NCBI GenBank assembly: GCA_030998015.1
Contig: JARWMV010000235.1
Coordinates: 1,708,585-1,772,584, forward strand
Length of the DNA: 64,000 bases
Reading direction: 5' to 3'
DNA from: Ceratorhiza oryzae-sativae
Lineage: Eukaryota; Basidiomycota; Agaricomycetes; Cantharellales; Ceratobasidiaceae
The notes under the pieces were generated by a model. It saw only the letters and a program-made list of their open reading frames with translations. It made no database searches and had not been told where the DNA came from. This document shows positions 21,920 to 33,628 of this stretch, piece by piece; position 1 is the first letter of the stretch, and the number at the start of each line of letters is the position of its first letter. The translations under genes were made by a program, and so were the position numbers.

Positions 21920-24490
21920 CTAGTCAAACATACTGGGTCTTGGATGAGAGATTGGCCCATGTGGTTGCAAAGATGGCCCAGATAGCTCTTCATTCTGTTG
22001 CTTCAATTTGGCGGTTTTGTCACCTGATCCTATGAAGATAGGTGTTGCTGTGGTGGCAATCTGCACCAATGAGTTGGCAGACAGCTTGAGGCAAGCCTGG
22101 CTAGTCATTCTGCTGTTCCAAAGGAGATGAGACTCATCATAGGCAACCAGGACAAACTTCTGGTTCCAAATTGTTCCTGCAAGTGATTTGCGTGGTAGAG
22201 GTGCAAGCACTCCAGGGTAGAGATGTTGTGCCAGAATTCCTGCATTCTGGCATCAAGGGTAACTCTATTCCATCAGCTGACCAATCAGCACTTCTGAGCT
22301 GCTTCTGCAATTGAGTTACCCTTGATGCCAGAATGCAGGAATTCTGGCACAACATCTCTACTCCAGGGTCCCTAGCTGCCACCTGTTCCTGAGCCACTTG
22401 GCTCCTGCTCCTCTCAGGCTTCTTGAAGTATTTCATGGCCTCAACCTCAAGAGCCTGAGAGGCAAGAAGGCTTTAGTGGTCATCCTACTTGGACAAGATC
22501 AACTCACCAACTGATCTGCAATCACAATCACTTGGCCTGCTTCTGAGTCATTGGGTCCTGCTGCTTGTACATGATTGCTGCCTGGTGCAGAGAAGAACTG
22601 ACCCAGATTCTCCTTCTGAGAGCAATACTGCACCACCTGAAAACTACCAGTTGCAACAAACTTGGCAATATCCTGAATCCACTGATTTGTGAGGGTGCAA
22701 GGGACAACAATGAGATGCAGCAGGTTTGGGATGCTGTCTTGACCCTCAAAGTAATGTGTTTGGTTCTCTACATATCCCATCAGCCACTGCTTTCTACATA
22801 GTCAACAACCACTCACTGATTGCCAGGTTGAGCAGCTGAAGCTTCTTATCCACTGACATCTCCTGCCAGTGGTGCATGTAAGTGATCATTTGGATGACAA
22901 CCAGGATCTGTGTTGTTTTTCCCAGCCCCACCTCATTGCACAGCATAGTTGCAGTGCCAGGAACACTGATGCTGTGAGTGAATCAGTGCACCAAGACCAT
23001 GCATATGCCAGCAAGCTGATGCCAGAATGGAAGGATTGGCTTGTCCTCTGGCCCAACTGCATTACCAAAGGGGAGGGATTTTGCCCCTGAGAGTGACAGC
23101 AAGGCCATCAATGAGCCATGAGATGTGCCACAGTATGGCACCATGCCAATATCCTCATCCTCTTCCAGCAGGTCAACATAGTTCCCAGGCTGCCCAATGA
23201 GCAGGTCACAAGTTGACTCATTGCAGAGTGCCTCACAGAACCTGTCATGCTGCTCCTGTGATGCAGCCACATCTGCCACACTGGGGAGCCCTAACCTTGC
23301 CTTCCTGTTCCTCAGCTTGGACCTGTCCTTGATGACTGCTAAGACAAGCCTCAATGCCTATATCAACCAAGCCTGATCAATTGCTAACCTGCCATTCTGC
23401 CCTCCATACAGATCCCTTCCTGACTGTACATCCCCATCAACTCCCACTTCAGCTGACTAAATGGTGCATCCAGATCCTCCAGTGTGTTGTGTGCTGCCTT
23501 CTGCCATTCTGCAAATGCATGTAGTGCATTGTCCATGTCTTCTGGTTCACCACTTTCTTGAGCCTCTGTACATTATAGCTGGTCAGCAGTCTGTTAAGCA
23601 TACCCCTTGATGCATAGACTTACTTCCCATTGCCTCCTCTACACTCCTGAATCAAAGCTGGGATTGTTTGACAGCCAATACCAACTTGCATGAGAGGTGC
23701 TCCCACATTCTCCCTACCAAAACTTGGGCAGCAGTGGCATACACCAAGTCTGCCTGGCCACTAACCCCAATAGCCTCTGGACCAAAAACTGCCCCTGCCA
23801 CAGCATTGTACACAGAAGATCCCACCCCCTGTGCACCACTCTGAGGCAGTGGGACATCATGCTGCTTCAACAGAGTTTGCTCCATAGTTCTCTGACATAA
23901 CTCTGTCAGTGTCCATCATCAGCAACATTTGCAACAAAGTCAACTCACTTGGTTGTCCTGCCAAAGCTGCCTCCATGTGTGAGCTGGTGTTGCCTCTGCC
24001 TGCTCCATCACAGCCTTGACCTTGGGCATCACCCCATCTTGCTTATTCAACAGTACTTTGATGACTCTCTGGTAGCACTTCCAACCTTCACCAATAAGGT
24101 CTATGCACCTCAGGGCATATGCAGTGTTATGCCCCAACTCTCTATAAGCCCTGACCTTAGGCCACAGCCAGTTCTTCATGAACTCTGTTGCCCCCTCAGG
24201 TTCACTTCCAACAGCTGCCTTTGTTGGTTGACCTTCAGTAACTGCAATGCTCCCTGGTCCAGCACAAAGCCATCAGCACCCTCCATGTCCACTTGGCTGT
24301 TGCCATCTATGTCCAGCAGGATGTCACTGAACATATCATCCATCATATTGCCTGAAGTGAACAGAGCTAGCATTATGCTTTGATGGAAAGTTGGACAGGT
24401 GAAAGGCTCATGCTCAAATGGGTTGGTGGAAGCTGTCAGAACCCTTGCAAGGAGCAGCAGCAACAATTGAAACAATGGGCAAAGTGGCAT
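21920..24490 (-). pseudogene. SNF2-family helicase-like protein, decayed and 3'-truncated
   Basis: Minus-strand relic of a SNF2-type DNA-dependent ATPase. From the N-terminal side: unrecognised segments at 24490-22983; Walker A near 22940 (LCNEVGLGKTTQILVVIQMITYMHHWQ); motif Ia at 22700 (HLIVVPCTLTNQWIQDIAKF); motif II (LVAYDESH) and motif III (ATTATPIF) near 22140-22030. The MITE at 22218-22360 splits it; removing the MITE with one 8-bp repeat gives ARDPGVLAPLPRKSLAGTIWNQK in frame. The second helicase lobe is not found below 21920, so the gene is cut short. It is CpG-poor and probably element cargo rather than a host remodeller. Confidence 0.7.
22218..22360. mobile_element. Foldback MITE, hAT-type, copy B
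   Basis: 143 bp with perfect 48-bp inverted repeats (22218-22265 and 22313-22360) around a 47-base loop, flanked by the 8-bp direct repeat CTCCAGGG (22210-22217 and 22361-22368). The end TAGAG fits the hAT end pattern. The inner 22 bases of the arm (from ATTCTGGCATC) are identical to copy A at 12394, while the outer 26 align without gaps but differ in many positions. It interrupts the SNF2-like frame precisely. Confidence 0.92.
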
Positions 24491-24559
24491 CTTGAGCCTT
24501 CCTCAGATGTGTCAGTTGACTGCAATATTCAGAAAGAATTATGCACAAGATTGGAGTTA

Positions 24560-25499
24560 TGACAGAAGTGAAATTGCATATTATATGCTGGCACAACAAC
24601 AGATGAAGAACAAGTGGAGGAGACAATTTGATGTGTAATCAGGTGCAACTGACTCTACCTATATCCAAAGCCCTGATCTCTAACCCAATACTTGGATGCA
24701 GCATCCAAGCCACAGCCTCCACCTTCAAGATGAAATGTCAACATGCCAATAAGATTCTGGTGTGAACCCTGCATCCATCTCAACAGCTTTGATGCATTTT
24801 TTCACTGTTTCCATGAAAACAGGACCCTGTGCACTGATGGAAATTACGTCTATTCAAAGCTGCATTGTGTCATTTACATGAACCCAAAATGGTGGATCTG
24901 TAGATTCAGCCAAAAGAAGCCTCAGGATCTCCAAGCCTTGATGTGATGCAGAGTTGGACCTGCAGGCACCAGAGAATACAACAGGTGCATGTATCATGAG
25001 CATAATTCCATCCCAATAAGAATCAAGTGCATGCTCCTGGTGGTTTAATTTGCAACAAAACCATGTGGATGGTTTTGAGCATTCTTATCCTAGCAGATGT
25101 TGAGTTAAACCCCTGTAGGTTGCATAGAGTCAAAATTTTAAGCTATGCATGACTTCCAAAGAGATTGTTGGACATACAATATCTAAATATGCAGATATGG
25201 TAAAGATAGTACAACAAATTCTAGAAACTCCAATAGGTGAAGACAAGGCTGAACAGCTGTAAAGATTGACAATGAGCACACATGCACATATATGCTGCCC
25301 TTGCTGGTAGGTAAATATGAAGAGTGGGGGAATGATCTTGTACCAGCATTGTCACAAAAAAAAGGCCATGCAACACAAAATACAATAGATTCTGTTAAAT
25401 TGACCAAAATAGCTAAGAGACACAAGACAGTAAACTTGGAAACTAGTAATGTCCTGAACAGCACATCCTGCTTCCACAGGGTGCATATGCTCACTGCAC
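24560..25499. other. No gene recognised
   Basis: CpG-poor sequence between two minus-strand relics. A 67-codon plus frame at 24743-24946 (IRFWCEPCIHLNSFDAFFHCF) is not supported by anything else. Nothing else seen. Confidence 0.4.
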
Positions 25500-26297
25500 C
25501 TACTGCAATGCAGGATTCAGGATTACGCAAGGCCCACCTTCCAGTGGCCTGATGTGTTCCACATGTCTCAAGTTGCATTTGCCAGTACACCAAATACAAT
25601 TCTTGGGCATGCCATATGGCAGCCAGGCCCAATGGTCATCAATGTAATTGCAGGCTATGCAAACAAGCTCCTGTTGTTGATTTGATGCTGTCTGCTGCTG
25701 GAGTGCTATGAAGGATTGCCTTGTAGTGAAGCAGTGCAGTCCCTGCTGGCCACAGGTATGATCCTTTGATGCCTCATCTATGGTGGGGAGCAATGCCACC
25801 ACTGTGTCTTGCCATTTTGATGCATCTCCAGAGAACATGATCCAGCAAGGTAGTGCAACCTCAAGTGTGCTGAGTTGATTGAAAATGTCTGGCTGGATGT
25901 CAGGGGACCCCCTCACAAAGGTGCACCATGATGTGGATGATTTGGATGCAGGCACATTCATGAAAATCTGCAGCAGGAGGTTGCATAAGATATATGTGAG
26001 CTCCTGCAAACAAGGCATTGCACGGGGCTGTTCCTTGAAGTCCTCAGTGTTGGACTCTTCTCCTTTGACCTTGTCAGGCTCAGGAAGGACATCTGCAAAC
26101 TGGTCGTCAAGTCTTGCTTGGCTCTGCACCTGTACCCTTTGCAGTTGATTGGGTGCTGCTTCTGGAAAGATCCTCCAGGCCTGCTCCACCTGCCAGCTAG
26201 AGTATATCAGGTGGACCAGCATTGACAGCTCAGAGGACAAGACTCTGGGTGCCCACATCAATCCAGCCAACATTGCCACTGATACACTTGTTGCCAC
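25500..26297 (-). CDS. Unrecognised 265-codon open frame
   Basis: The longest open frame of this stretch, on the same strand as the SNF2-like relic about 1 kb away. It has a Cys/His-rich C-terminal part (LVCIACNYIDDHWAWLPYGMPKNCIWCTGKCNLRHVEHIRPLE) that could bind zinc, with CIAC and CIWC spaced by 22 residues. The rest is a non-repetitive sequence of mixed character with no domain I know. CpG is rare here, so the open frame may be chance survival of an old element gene. It may belong with the helicase in one transposon. Confidence 0.35.
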   Translation of the reverse strand: MATSVSVAMLAGLMWAPRVLSSELSMLVHLIYSSWQVEQAWRIFPEAAPNQLQRVQVQSQARLDDQFADVLPEPDKVKGEESNTEDFKEQPRAMPCLQELTYILCNLLLQIFMNVPASKSSTSWCTFVRGSPDIQPDIFNQLSTLEVALPCWIMFSGDASKWQDTVVALLPTIDEASKDHTCGQQGLHCFTTRQSFIALQQQTASNQQQELVCIACNYIDDHWAWLPYGMPKNCIWCTGKCNLRHVEHIRPLEGGPCVILNPALQ

Positions 26298-26643
26298 TGC
26301 CTGTCTTGGCCCTGGCAGAGGACAAGGAGATGTATGCAGGGGGTGATGGAGCTGAGGGCACCAGTGGTGGGGAGCAGGTCACTGCTGCACCCAGCAGGGA
26401 GCAGAAATGCTGTGCAAGGAAGAAGCAAGGTTGACCAAAAGTCCCTTGCTATGGCAGCAGGGACCTTGAGCACAACTGCTGTTGCACCTCAAGTACCCTG
26501 AAACGTCTTGCACTTGTCCAGTGTTGGCAATGGAGCTGCTGTTTTCCAATGCATAATGTCCTACTCTCTATTTGTGGAGTTGGTAATGTTGACCTGTGGG
26601 GCATATGTGGTCTGGAACAATAGCATACATGACAGCCATGGTA

Positions 26644-27912
26644 CTAGGCCTACCCTAAAGTCTGGAATATTGAGCACATGGGTGACCTCAATCTGATCCT
26701 CCCGTAAACTATGCCTGCACAGCGCCAATGTGAACTCTCTGAGGCTGATTGTGGCCATATAGTAGCTCTTTGCGAAGAAGGCTTTGAACAGGACTATATA
26801 GCTTCTAAAGTTAATTGCACACAGTCTGCTGTATCTAAGGTCTTTGCACACTTCAAAAAATACCATGCATACTCTGCTCTCCCTCGTTCTGGCCGTCCAA
26901 GCAAAATCACGGAGCGAACAAAGCGTCATGTTATATGTGTGATATGTGCGCATCGTTTCTGGCCCTATAAAGAAGTTTCTACGTTGATTGGCACTGTCAA
27001 TTCCAAAGCTGTTCAAAAGATTGCTGAGGAGGCAGGATATTGCTGATGTGTAGCCATCGAAAAACCTGCTTTAAGCCCTCCAATGATTACAAAACATATA
27101 GACTGGGCAGAAAGCAACACTGGGCATAACTGGATGCTTGACATCTGGTGCGATGAGGCTTCTGTCTCAACTGACTGCAACCCAGGCTGCTTGATGGTGA
27201 CTCGGAAGCCAGACAAGGCTTATCTCCCTGAATGTATAGTCTCTAGCTACCATAGTGGGCAAGATTTGGTCTTGGCATGGGCTTGTGCTGCACACGGGGT
27301 CAAGGGTCCAATTATACAGCTCAAACCCACTCCCTACACCATCACAAAGAGCAGTCAGTGACATGGTGGCGGACTAAGCACTCAAGGCTATGCTGAACAA
27401 GTTGTTTCTGGCCCACTTCAGGACTTTTGGGAGAAATTATCGAAGGAACAGGGTCACAAGATGTTTGTTATTGAAGATGGGGCAGGTCTGCACAAGGGAA
27501 AAGTGGTCCAGGCAGTTCGGGACAAGATAGGGATGAAGCGCTGCCCACACCCTCCTAATTCCCCTGATCTTAATCCTATTGAACCCTTGTGGTTTCTACT
27601 CAAAAAATGTGTAGCTATGATCCCAAGCCATCGCAAAAGCTTGGATCATCTTTGGGATGCAATAGAAAAGGCTTGGGCTTCAATTACAATTGATGAGATC
27701 AAAAAGCACACTGGGCAGATGGATGCAAGAGTGGAGGTGGTGAAGAAGGCAAAGGGGCTTCATACAAGGTTCTGAATGTAATAGCGATTCTGTATTCTAT
27801 ATACATGCAAAAGATTTGATGGAAATTGATGTTTTCAAGCTATGTGAATGCATTTAAGTGTTAAGAGGGAGGAGAAGTGAGTATGTGATTCCAGACTTTA
27901 GGGTAGGCCTAG
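26644..27912 (+). mobile_element. Tc1/mariner transposon, full length, inactive
   Basis: 1269-bp element with perfect 25-bp inverted repeats (26644-26668, starting CTAGGCCTACCC, and 27888-27912) and TA duplications at 26642-26643 and 27913-27914. One transposase frame fills it. It contains many CpG sites, unlike the flanks on both sides, so it arrived later than its neighbours or has escaped their decay. Confidence 0.95.
26711..27775 (+). pseudogene. Tc1/mariner transposase with two in-frame stops
   Basis: DDE transposase of about 354 codons in a single frame. The N-terminal paired-like helix-turn-helix reads LSEADCGHIVALCEEGFEQDYIASKVNCTQSAVSKVF. The catalytic acids are D in MLDIWCDEASV, D in FVIEDGAGLHKGK and E in PPNSPDLNPIEPLW, with exactly 34 residues between the last two (D34E). 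TGA stops at 27044-27046 (after AGYC) and 27359-27361 (after ITKSSQ) break it. At least the first stands where an Arg codon CGA is likely. Apart from the stops the protein looks intact, so inactivation is recent. Confidence 0.93.
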
Positions 27913-27914
27913 TA

Positions 27915-29144
27915 CAACTATGCTCAAGCCATCCAGTGCCATCCTAGCAATGCATGTTTGGTTGGAGCTTGAAGTTCTAATTAATGTGAGTTCTGATCAA
28001 ATCTATATTTCAAGCCTGAATTAATATACAATTGCCCAAACCACTGTTAAAGATTGCCAGCACCTCCAAGCATCAGATGACAACTTTGATAGAATTGTTT
28101 GTCTCTTGGAATGTACCCAATGCCAAAGGATACAATGGAGCTGTTGTGCTCTGGAAGGCTGCATATAGTTGAGTAACCTCTCAGCCCTGAGGCATGAATA
28201 GCTGGATGAAGATCAAGGATGTTTTCAATCAAGACTACACAAAACATTTCAAGATGATGAAGAGCAATGACGCTGATTGGCTGAGCAGAATCCATGGCTG
28301 CCAAATCATATTACAACACTCCAAGGCATGTTCTATCAGGTGGGCTGCAGCTTGATTCTAGCCAATAGCTCTGACTATGACTGGTTCTTCAGTCTAATGA
28401 TGCAACTATATGCACTTGTCCCACTTGCACACAAGCCCCTTGTTTCTCATGCTTTGAACCTGGGATGCCCCCACTCAGACACTTGCACCATCCCCCCACC
28501 AGCTCAGTTTTGGCTGATGGCAGTCTTACCCTGCAAGTCTCAGGTGACTGCCTTCACTTGCCATGTCACATTGAAGCAGATACCATCTGTAGAATCAATA
28601 TTTTTAGTGAGTTTCAGCTCAATGTTGTCTTGAAGCACACCTGAAATTTTGCAAGCATTGTATGTTGAAGTGCCCAGTGGCTTTCTTGTCAATCCCTCCC
28701 AAAATTTTGGTAGTGACATGTCTAAACACTTTGCAGCTCTGTTGTCAGCCACTCCTGAAATTTTGGGAGTGACACAGCTAAGCACTGACATTGCAAATTG
28801 ATGCAAGGCATGCAAGGTTTTGGGTGTGATGCATTGATTCAGCTGAAGCACAAACTGACTGAATATTATTTTAAAGCTCATGTTTTTATTGGGTCAGGAC
28901 TTTCTGATGTGGCTCTACCATGGAGGCATGGATAAACACAAGTGACTATGGACAAATTGGTATCAAGTCAACCCTGCATTCAGCCATGTTTTATTAAAGG
29001 GGTTTGAAGCAATTGGAGTTGGTTCTGTGGAAGCCAGGTTTTCACTTGTGAGTACAGAACAAATATATGCATATACTTGCATATATTCTGCAATAGACCA
29101 GCTCATGTGTGCTTTCAGGTAATGCAGCTTATTAAGGACAACAC
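27915..29144. other. CpG-poor sequence, no gene recognised
   Basis: Contains short coding-like fragments (28277-28633, PCKSQVTAFTCHVTLKQIPSVES) but no known motif. Three near-repeats of the phrase CC(T/A)GAAATTTTG(G/C) occur near 28642, 28696 and 28754. Nothing else stands out. Confidence 0.35.
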
Positions 29145-31834
29145 ATGCTCATTGAGTCTATGCATTTCATCAAGTCACTGCTGCAGGGGAAATCACAATC
29201 AATGAGCAATGTCATGCAAGATTGTGCTGTTCTTGCAAGCCATCAACACCCAACAGGATCAATCAGGAATGGTGACAGTGGCTTTGCTGATGCTCTTGCA
29301 GCTTCATATGTTGACATGCCTCTTGAGCAGGCAATCAAGGCATGGAAACCTGCTACTTCAGATGTTCAATCTCACATGGAAAAGGGGCTCTTCAAGATTC
29401 CTGAGCTGCTCAATCAACATCCTGATCTGCAAATCATCTTGTCTCACTTCTGGGAAGGCACTCAGCTCAAACTCTGGAGCAATGGGATCCCTGACAGAGA
29501 CCCCAAGACTCTTGTTGCCAAATGCACACTAGCATGGGGTATATGCTTAGATCACTATCAACAGCTTGTTCTTCAAGATTGTATCATTTGCTACCCACAA
29601 GGTTGCACAATAGTTGAATTTGCTGAACAGGTTTCTCATCTCACTCACATTGAACCCTGGTTTATTCATCTGTTTGATGCAGCAAGCTTGTTGCAGCATC
29701 CACCTTGTGTGCCAACCCTCTCTCCATCCCCTCCCCATGCCAACCCCCCCCCCCCTGGTTCTCCCTCAGCCTCCAGTACTCTAACTTGCTCACCCACACA
29801 CCAATTATCTGCTACATCAGAGCAAGAGACTGGCAGGTACCATCTCTGCACTCACTCTCATCTATTGCCCTTGGGGATGGACTCAATTCAGCCATACAAC
29901 AAGCCTCCCCCACCTCCTGAGGGTGAGGGATGGGGGTGCAAGTAGTCAAGAAATGGGCCAAAGTGTGAGCAAAAACAAGTGTAAATTGCAGCCCAAGATG
30001 GTTGTCAAGCTGCCAACACTAGCCCAGCTGCAAGCCAGTTCTGGAAGAAACAGATTTGAACACCAAATGGGTGAAGAAGAGATGTGCAAGCAATACAAGC
30101 ATAGACCTCTGAGTGATGATGAGTCTGCAGCTGCTGCAGATGAAGAGTACCCAAACCAAAGTGTCTCCCCAAATGAGCTTGGGCTGACTACTGCTGAAAA
30201 CACAGATGCAACTTGAGCTGCACCTTTGGATGATGTGTCCAGCCAGTCAAAACCAGCAGTGATTGGTAAGTTGCATATATATATGAAGTGAGATTGAATT
30301 TGCAGCTTGACCATTTTATTTCAGGCAATCCCCATCCATCCTTGGAAGACCTTCACAGCAGTCCAGACTTCAGGGAAGAGCATTTTGATGGCAAGAAAAG
30401 TTGCCTCTTCATTTTGGAGTTAATACATGACTTGCTCCCTGTCAAGATATTGTGCATTAGAACATTAAGCTGCAAGCTATTCAACATGCTTGATGGAGTA
30501 TACCTGCAGCTCCACAAACATGCCCAGACTGAGGAAAACAACCAGTCATCCTTGTTAATGATGTGTACTATGTACAAGGGCACAACACTTGCATTGACAA
30601 TCATGTGGGAGGGTTGCAGGAATCTTTGTGAAGAACTAGATAATTGGGCTGCATATATCTCTCATAGCAAGTATCCTTAGGCAATGTTACTGGGGCAAGC
30701 TTCTTACAAGGGACACCAAATCTGTGTGAGCACATTTGACATTTCATTGGTTCAATTTTAACTTATCTGTTCATTAGCTATGATCTGCATTAACCCTAGC
30801 TCAAGTCCTAACATGGAGGATCAACATCACAAAGCATGAAGCAATGTCAGAAGTTGCATGGATGTTCAAATCAGATGGGTTGTTTGATAACCTGGTTTAC
30901 TTTGTTGAATACAACTCTGTAACCAAGCAGCTTATGCTCCAGCTGAATCTCAAACACACCTTCCCAATTGTCCAACAGAAAATTAGTAAGTCCCAAATAC
31001 CCATAATATATTTGATTGTGCTCAAATTTAATCAATATAGTCAACAAAGAACAAAAGGGAGTTGTATTGGTGGCGTATTGGAAATATAGAGTGAATCTGC
31101 AGTGTGGGTTTGAGCTTACTTGGGTCTTGAGCTCAATACTAATAAAAGACCCAACAGCAATCAACAATACCTTGGATTTCTGCAACATGGTTCATTTGGC
31201 AAGCAGCATTGGCTTCCAGGAAGAGGTGTGCATGCATAGAAGCTTTGTCACCCCTCAAGCCCAATCAGTTATGCACAATCCCCAAAATCTGGTCTATATT
31301 GTGCTGCACAAAACTGGAATGCCATTGACATGCCCTGAAAATTTCCTCCTAGACATTGGGGTGCAGTCAGCTTGCATGAATCCTGGAACCAGTTTGCTTG
31401 ATGGTCCAGATTCAATGTTCAGGGTACACAACATTCCAGACAAGTACCTTTGGACTTATAGTGTTCAGCATTGAACCTCCCCACTCTCAATGGGTGTCTT
31501 CGCTCAAAGCACTGAGTTTGGCAACCTGGAGCTCTCCCGGTGGAAAGCCCATGATGTGTGGATATCAGGTCCAGATGACAAGCTTGGTATTGAGCTACAA
31601 GAAGAATGGACTAACCTGGCAAAGAGAATTTCAGCTGAGTGGGACAAGCAAGCATCCCAAGAACTCAAGGAGTACCACAGCTGGCTGCAGGCAAAGGTCA
31701 GGAAGACATACTCAACTGCAGACATTCTCTGCATCTGTAGCAACACAGACCAAACACAGCCAGAATTGGTGCATGAAAACCCCATTTCTCAGCCAGATCC
31801 ACCAGCTGGTACACCCCAAGCTACTCCTGCTTGA
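29145..31834 (+). pseudogene. Unrecognised coding relics in one direction
   Basis: A run of plus-strand open pieces in CpG-poor DNA: 29145-29945 (266 codons, LEQAIKAWKPATSDVQSHMEKGLFKIPELLNQHPDLQIILSHFWEG, with a Pro/Ser-rich tail), 29923-30216, 30288-30680, 31016-31474 and 31490-31834 (WTNLAKRISAEWDKQASQELKEYHSWLQ). They look like exons or frame-shifted parts of one long protein of unknown family. A run of about 13 C at 29747 lies in the Pro-rich part. The similar strand, composition and spacing to 11-16 kb suggest another old element gene. No function named. Confidence 0.35.
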
Positions 31835-32149
31835 CCACAACCATCCTTGTCTCTAGGTGGCCACTCTTCAGAGCCATCAAACACACAGGCTGTAGTGGTG
31901 GAGCCCAGACACACTTTGCAGATTCTCAGATCATCCCAACTGGGTGCCTCACAGCATTGTTTTCCACTTGACACATCTGCCAGTGCTTGTGCAGTCTCAT
32001 CACCAGTGCCTCAGGGTAGCTCTCAGCAAAGTGGCCCTATCATTGAGCTGAGTACTCCATACCCCCACCACCCAACAAGCTACCTGACAACAGCAATGAG
32101 GAACCTGCATCACCTACCACCTGTTGCTGCCAAGGAAGATTCATCCATG

Positions 32150-33600
32150 TGAAGCACTTTGCCAGTTGTTCAAAGGGTCAAAAAGGGGGCAAAGCATGAT
32201 CAACATAGCACAGGCACCAGGAGCAGTGGGGGAGCAAGCAGCAAGGACAAAAAACAAGCTTGAAAGCTGCAATCTGAGGGGCTGGAGGAAATGCAGAACT
32301 TGGATGATAGCCAGGCTGGTGTATAGCAATGTATATCCAAAACAACTTGTATTATTATATATTCAAGTTCATCATAAATCAAACCCACATTCTTTCTATG
32401 AGTTTGTATGATTTGGTGTTCAAAATCAAAGTTAATCACCCTGTTAAATTGTGCAACAGTCAACAGGCATCACAAATAAACCCTCACTAGAGTTATCTTG
32501 CAGACAAATTTTGTTGAATTAACATGATAGTTTACATTTCAACCCAAACTTATGCTTGTGATTTCCCACATTTCTCTTGTAGGTCACATTTAGCTTGTAG
32601 AATATACCAACACATACTTGAATGATCTAGAATGTGTATGATTCAGTAATCAAGTCAAGTGTAAATGCATCATGTATACACATTATATGCACAGCAGCAA
32701 AGCATATGACTCACACATATTCATAGGGAAAAATAAGGGCTCTGCAAGCCACTTGTACTCCATTGAATTCACTCACACATTCACATTCCTTTTGTAAATC
32801 CTTTCTATAGATTAATGTATACATTTGATTTCTCTATAGCTTACAGGCAAATTGCACCCCATGTGCCATCACTTTCACAAGTGATATATCTCTGTGTCTC
32901 TGCCCCTTTTCATTTGTTGGACCCCATATATCAACAAATATAGTGTTGCCTCATTCTGCAGTGACATATCACCTTCATCACTCACATTACATGACTTAAG
33001 AGCTCAATTACTACTGCATACATCATGCTATTTGTATTTACAATGAACAATTACTTTAAACTACTCATTTCCAATGAGCCTGATAGTTGATATCATCGAT
33101 TAAATTATTCCAAATTTTCAATCAAAAGTGCTCCACATCTGTTGGGATGTACCAATGCAGGTGATCAATCACTTGCAAAATTTCAGGTCTGGTGGAGCAG
33201 TGAACCATACAACCCAAGTGCAACTACTCCTGAAATTTAGGGAGTGGTGGACTGCTGGAACATGTGACCTGAGCGCACACTAGGGACCAGCATGGCCTGC
33301 AAAGCCCCAGTGGCTCCATGGTGCCCTGTTTGGTAACAATCTGGTGCAGTATGGAAATTTCTGGAATGGTATTTCAAATTACCAGTAGCCAAACAGGTGA
33401 ACCATGCTGAACCATGGTGCACCACAGTGCTGACTCATGTAAGCACTGGCACACTGTGTTTGTCCCAAACCAAGAAAAGAGTAAGGTTTAGCAAACTGTA
33501 TGCATAGTCAGCACATCTACAGTGTTCTGGGAGCTTCACACAGCTGTGTAGGCTTATTCAAATATATATAAAGAGCTGGATTTGCAGCCAGGAATCTATA
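32150..33600. other. AT-rich intergenic sequence, no gene seen
   Basis: AT-rich and CpG-poor, without open frames worth calling. At 33229-33420 a few weak inverted phrases (CTGAAATTTAGG, TGAACCATGCTGAACCATGG) occur, but no element boundary could be set. Confidence 0.5.
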
Positions 33601-33628
33601 CCTATTTACCTGCTTAAATCCTTTCAAT

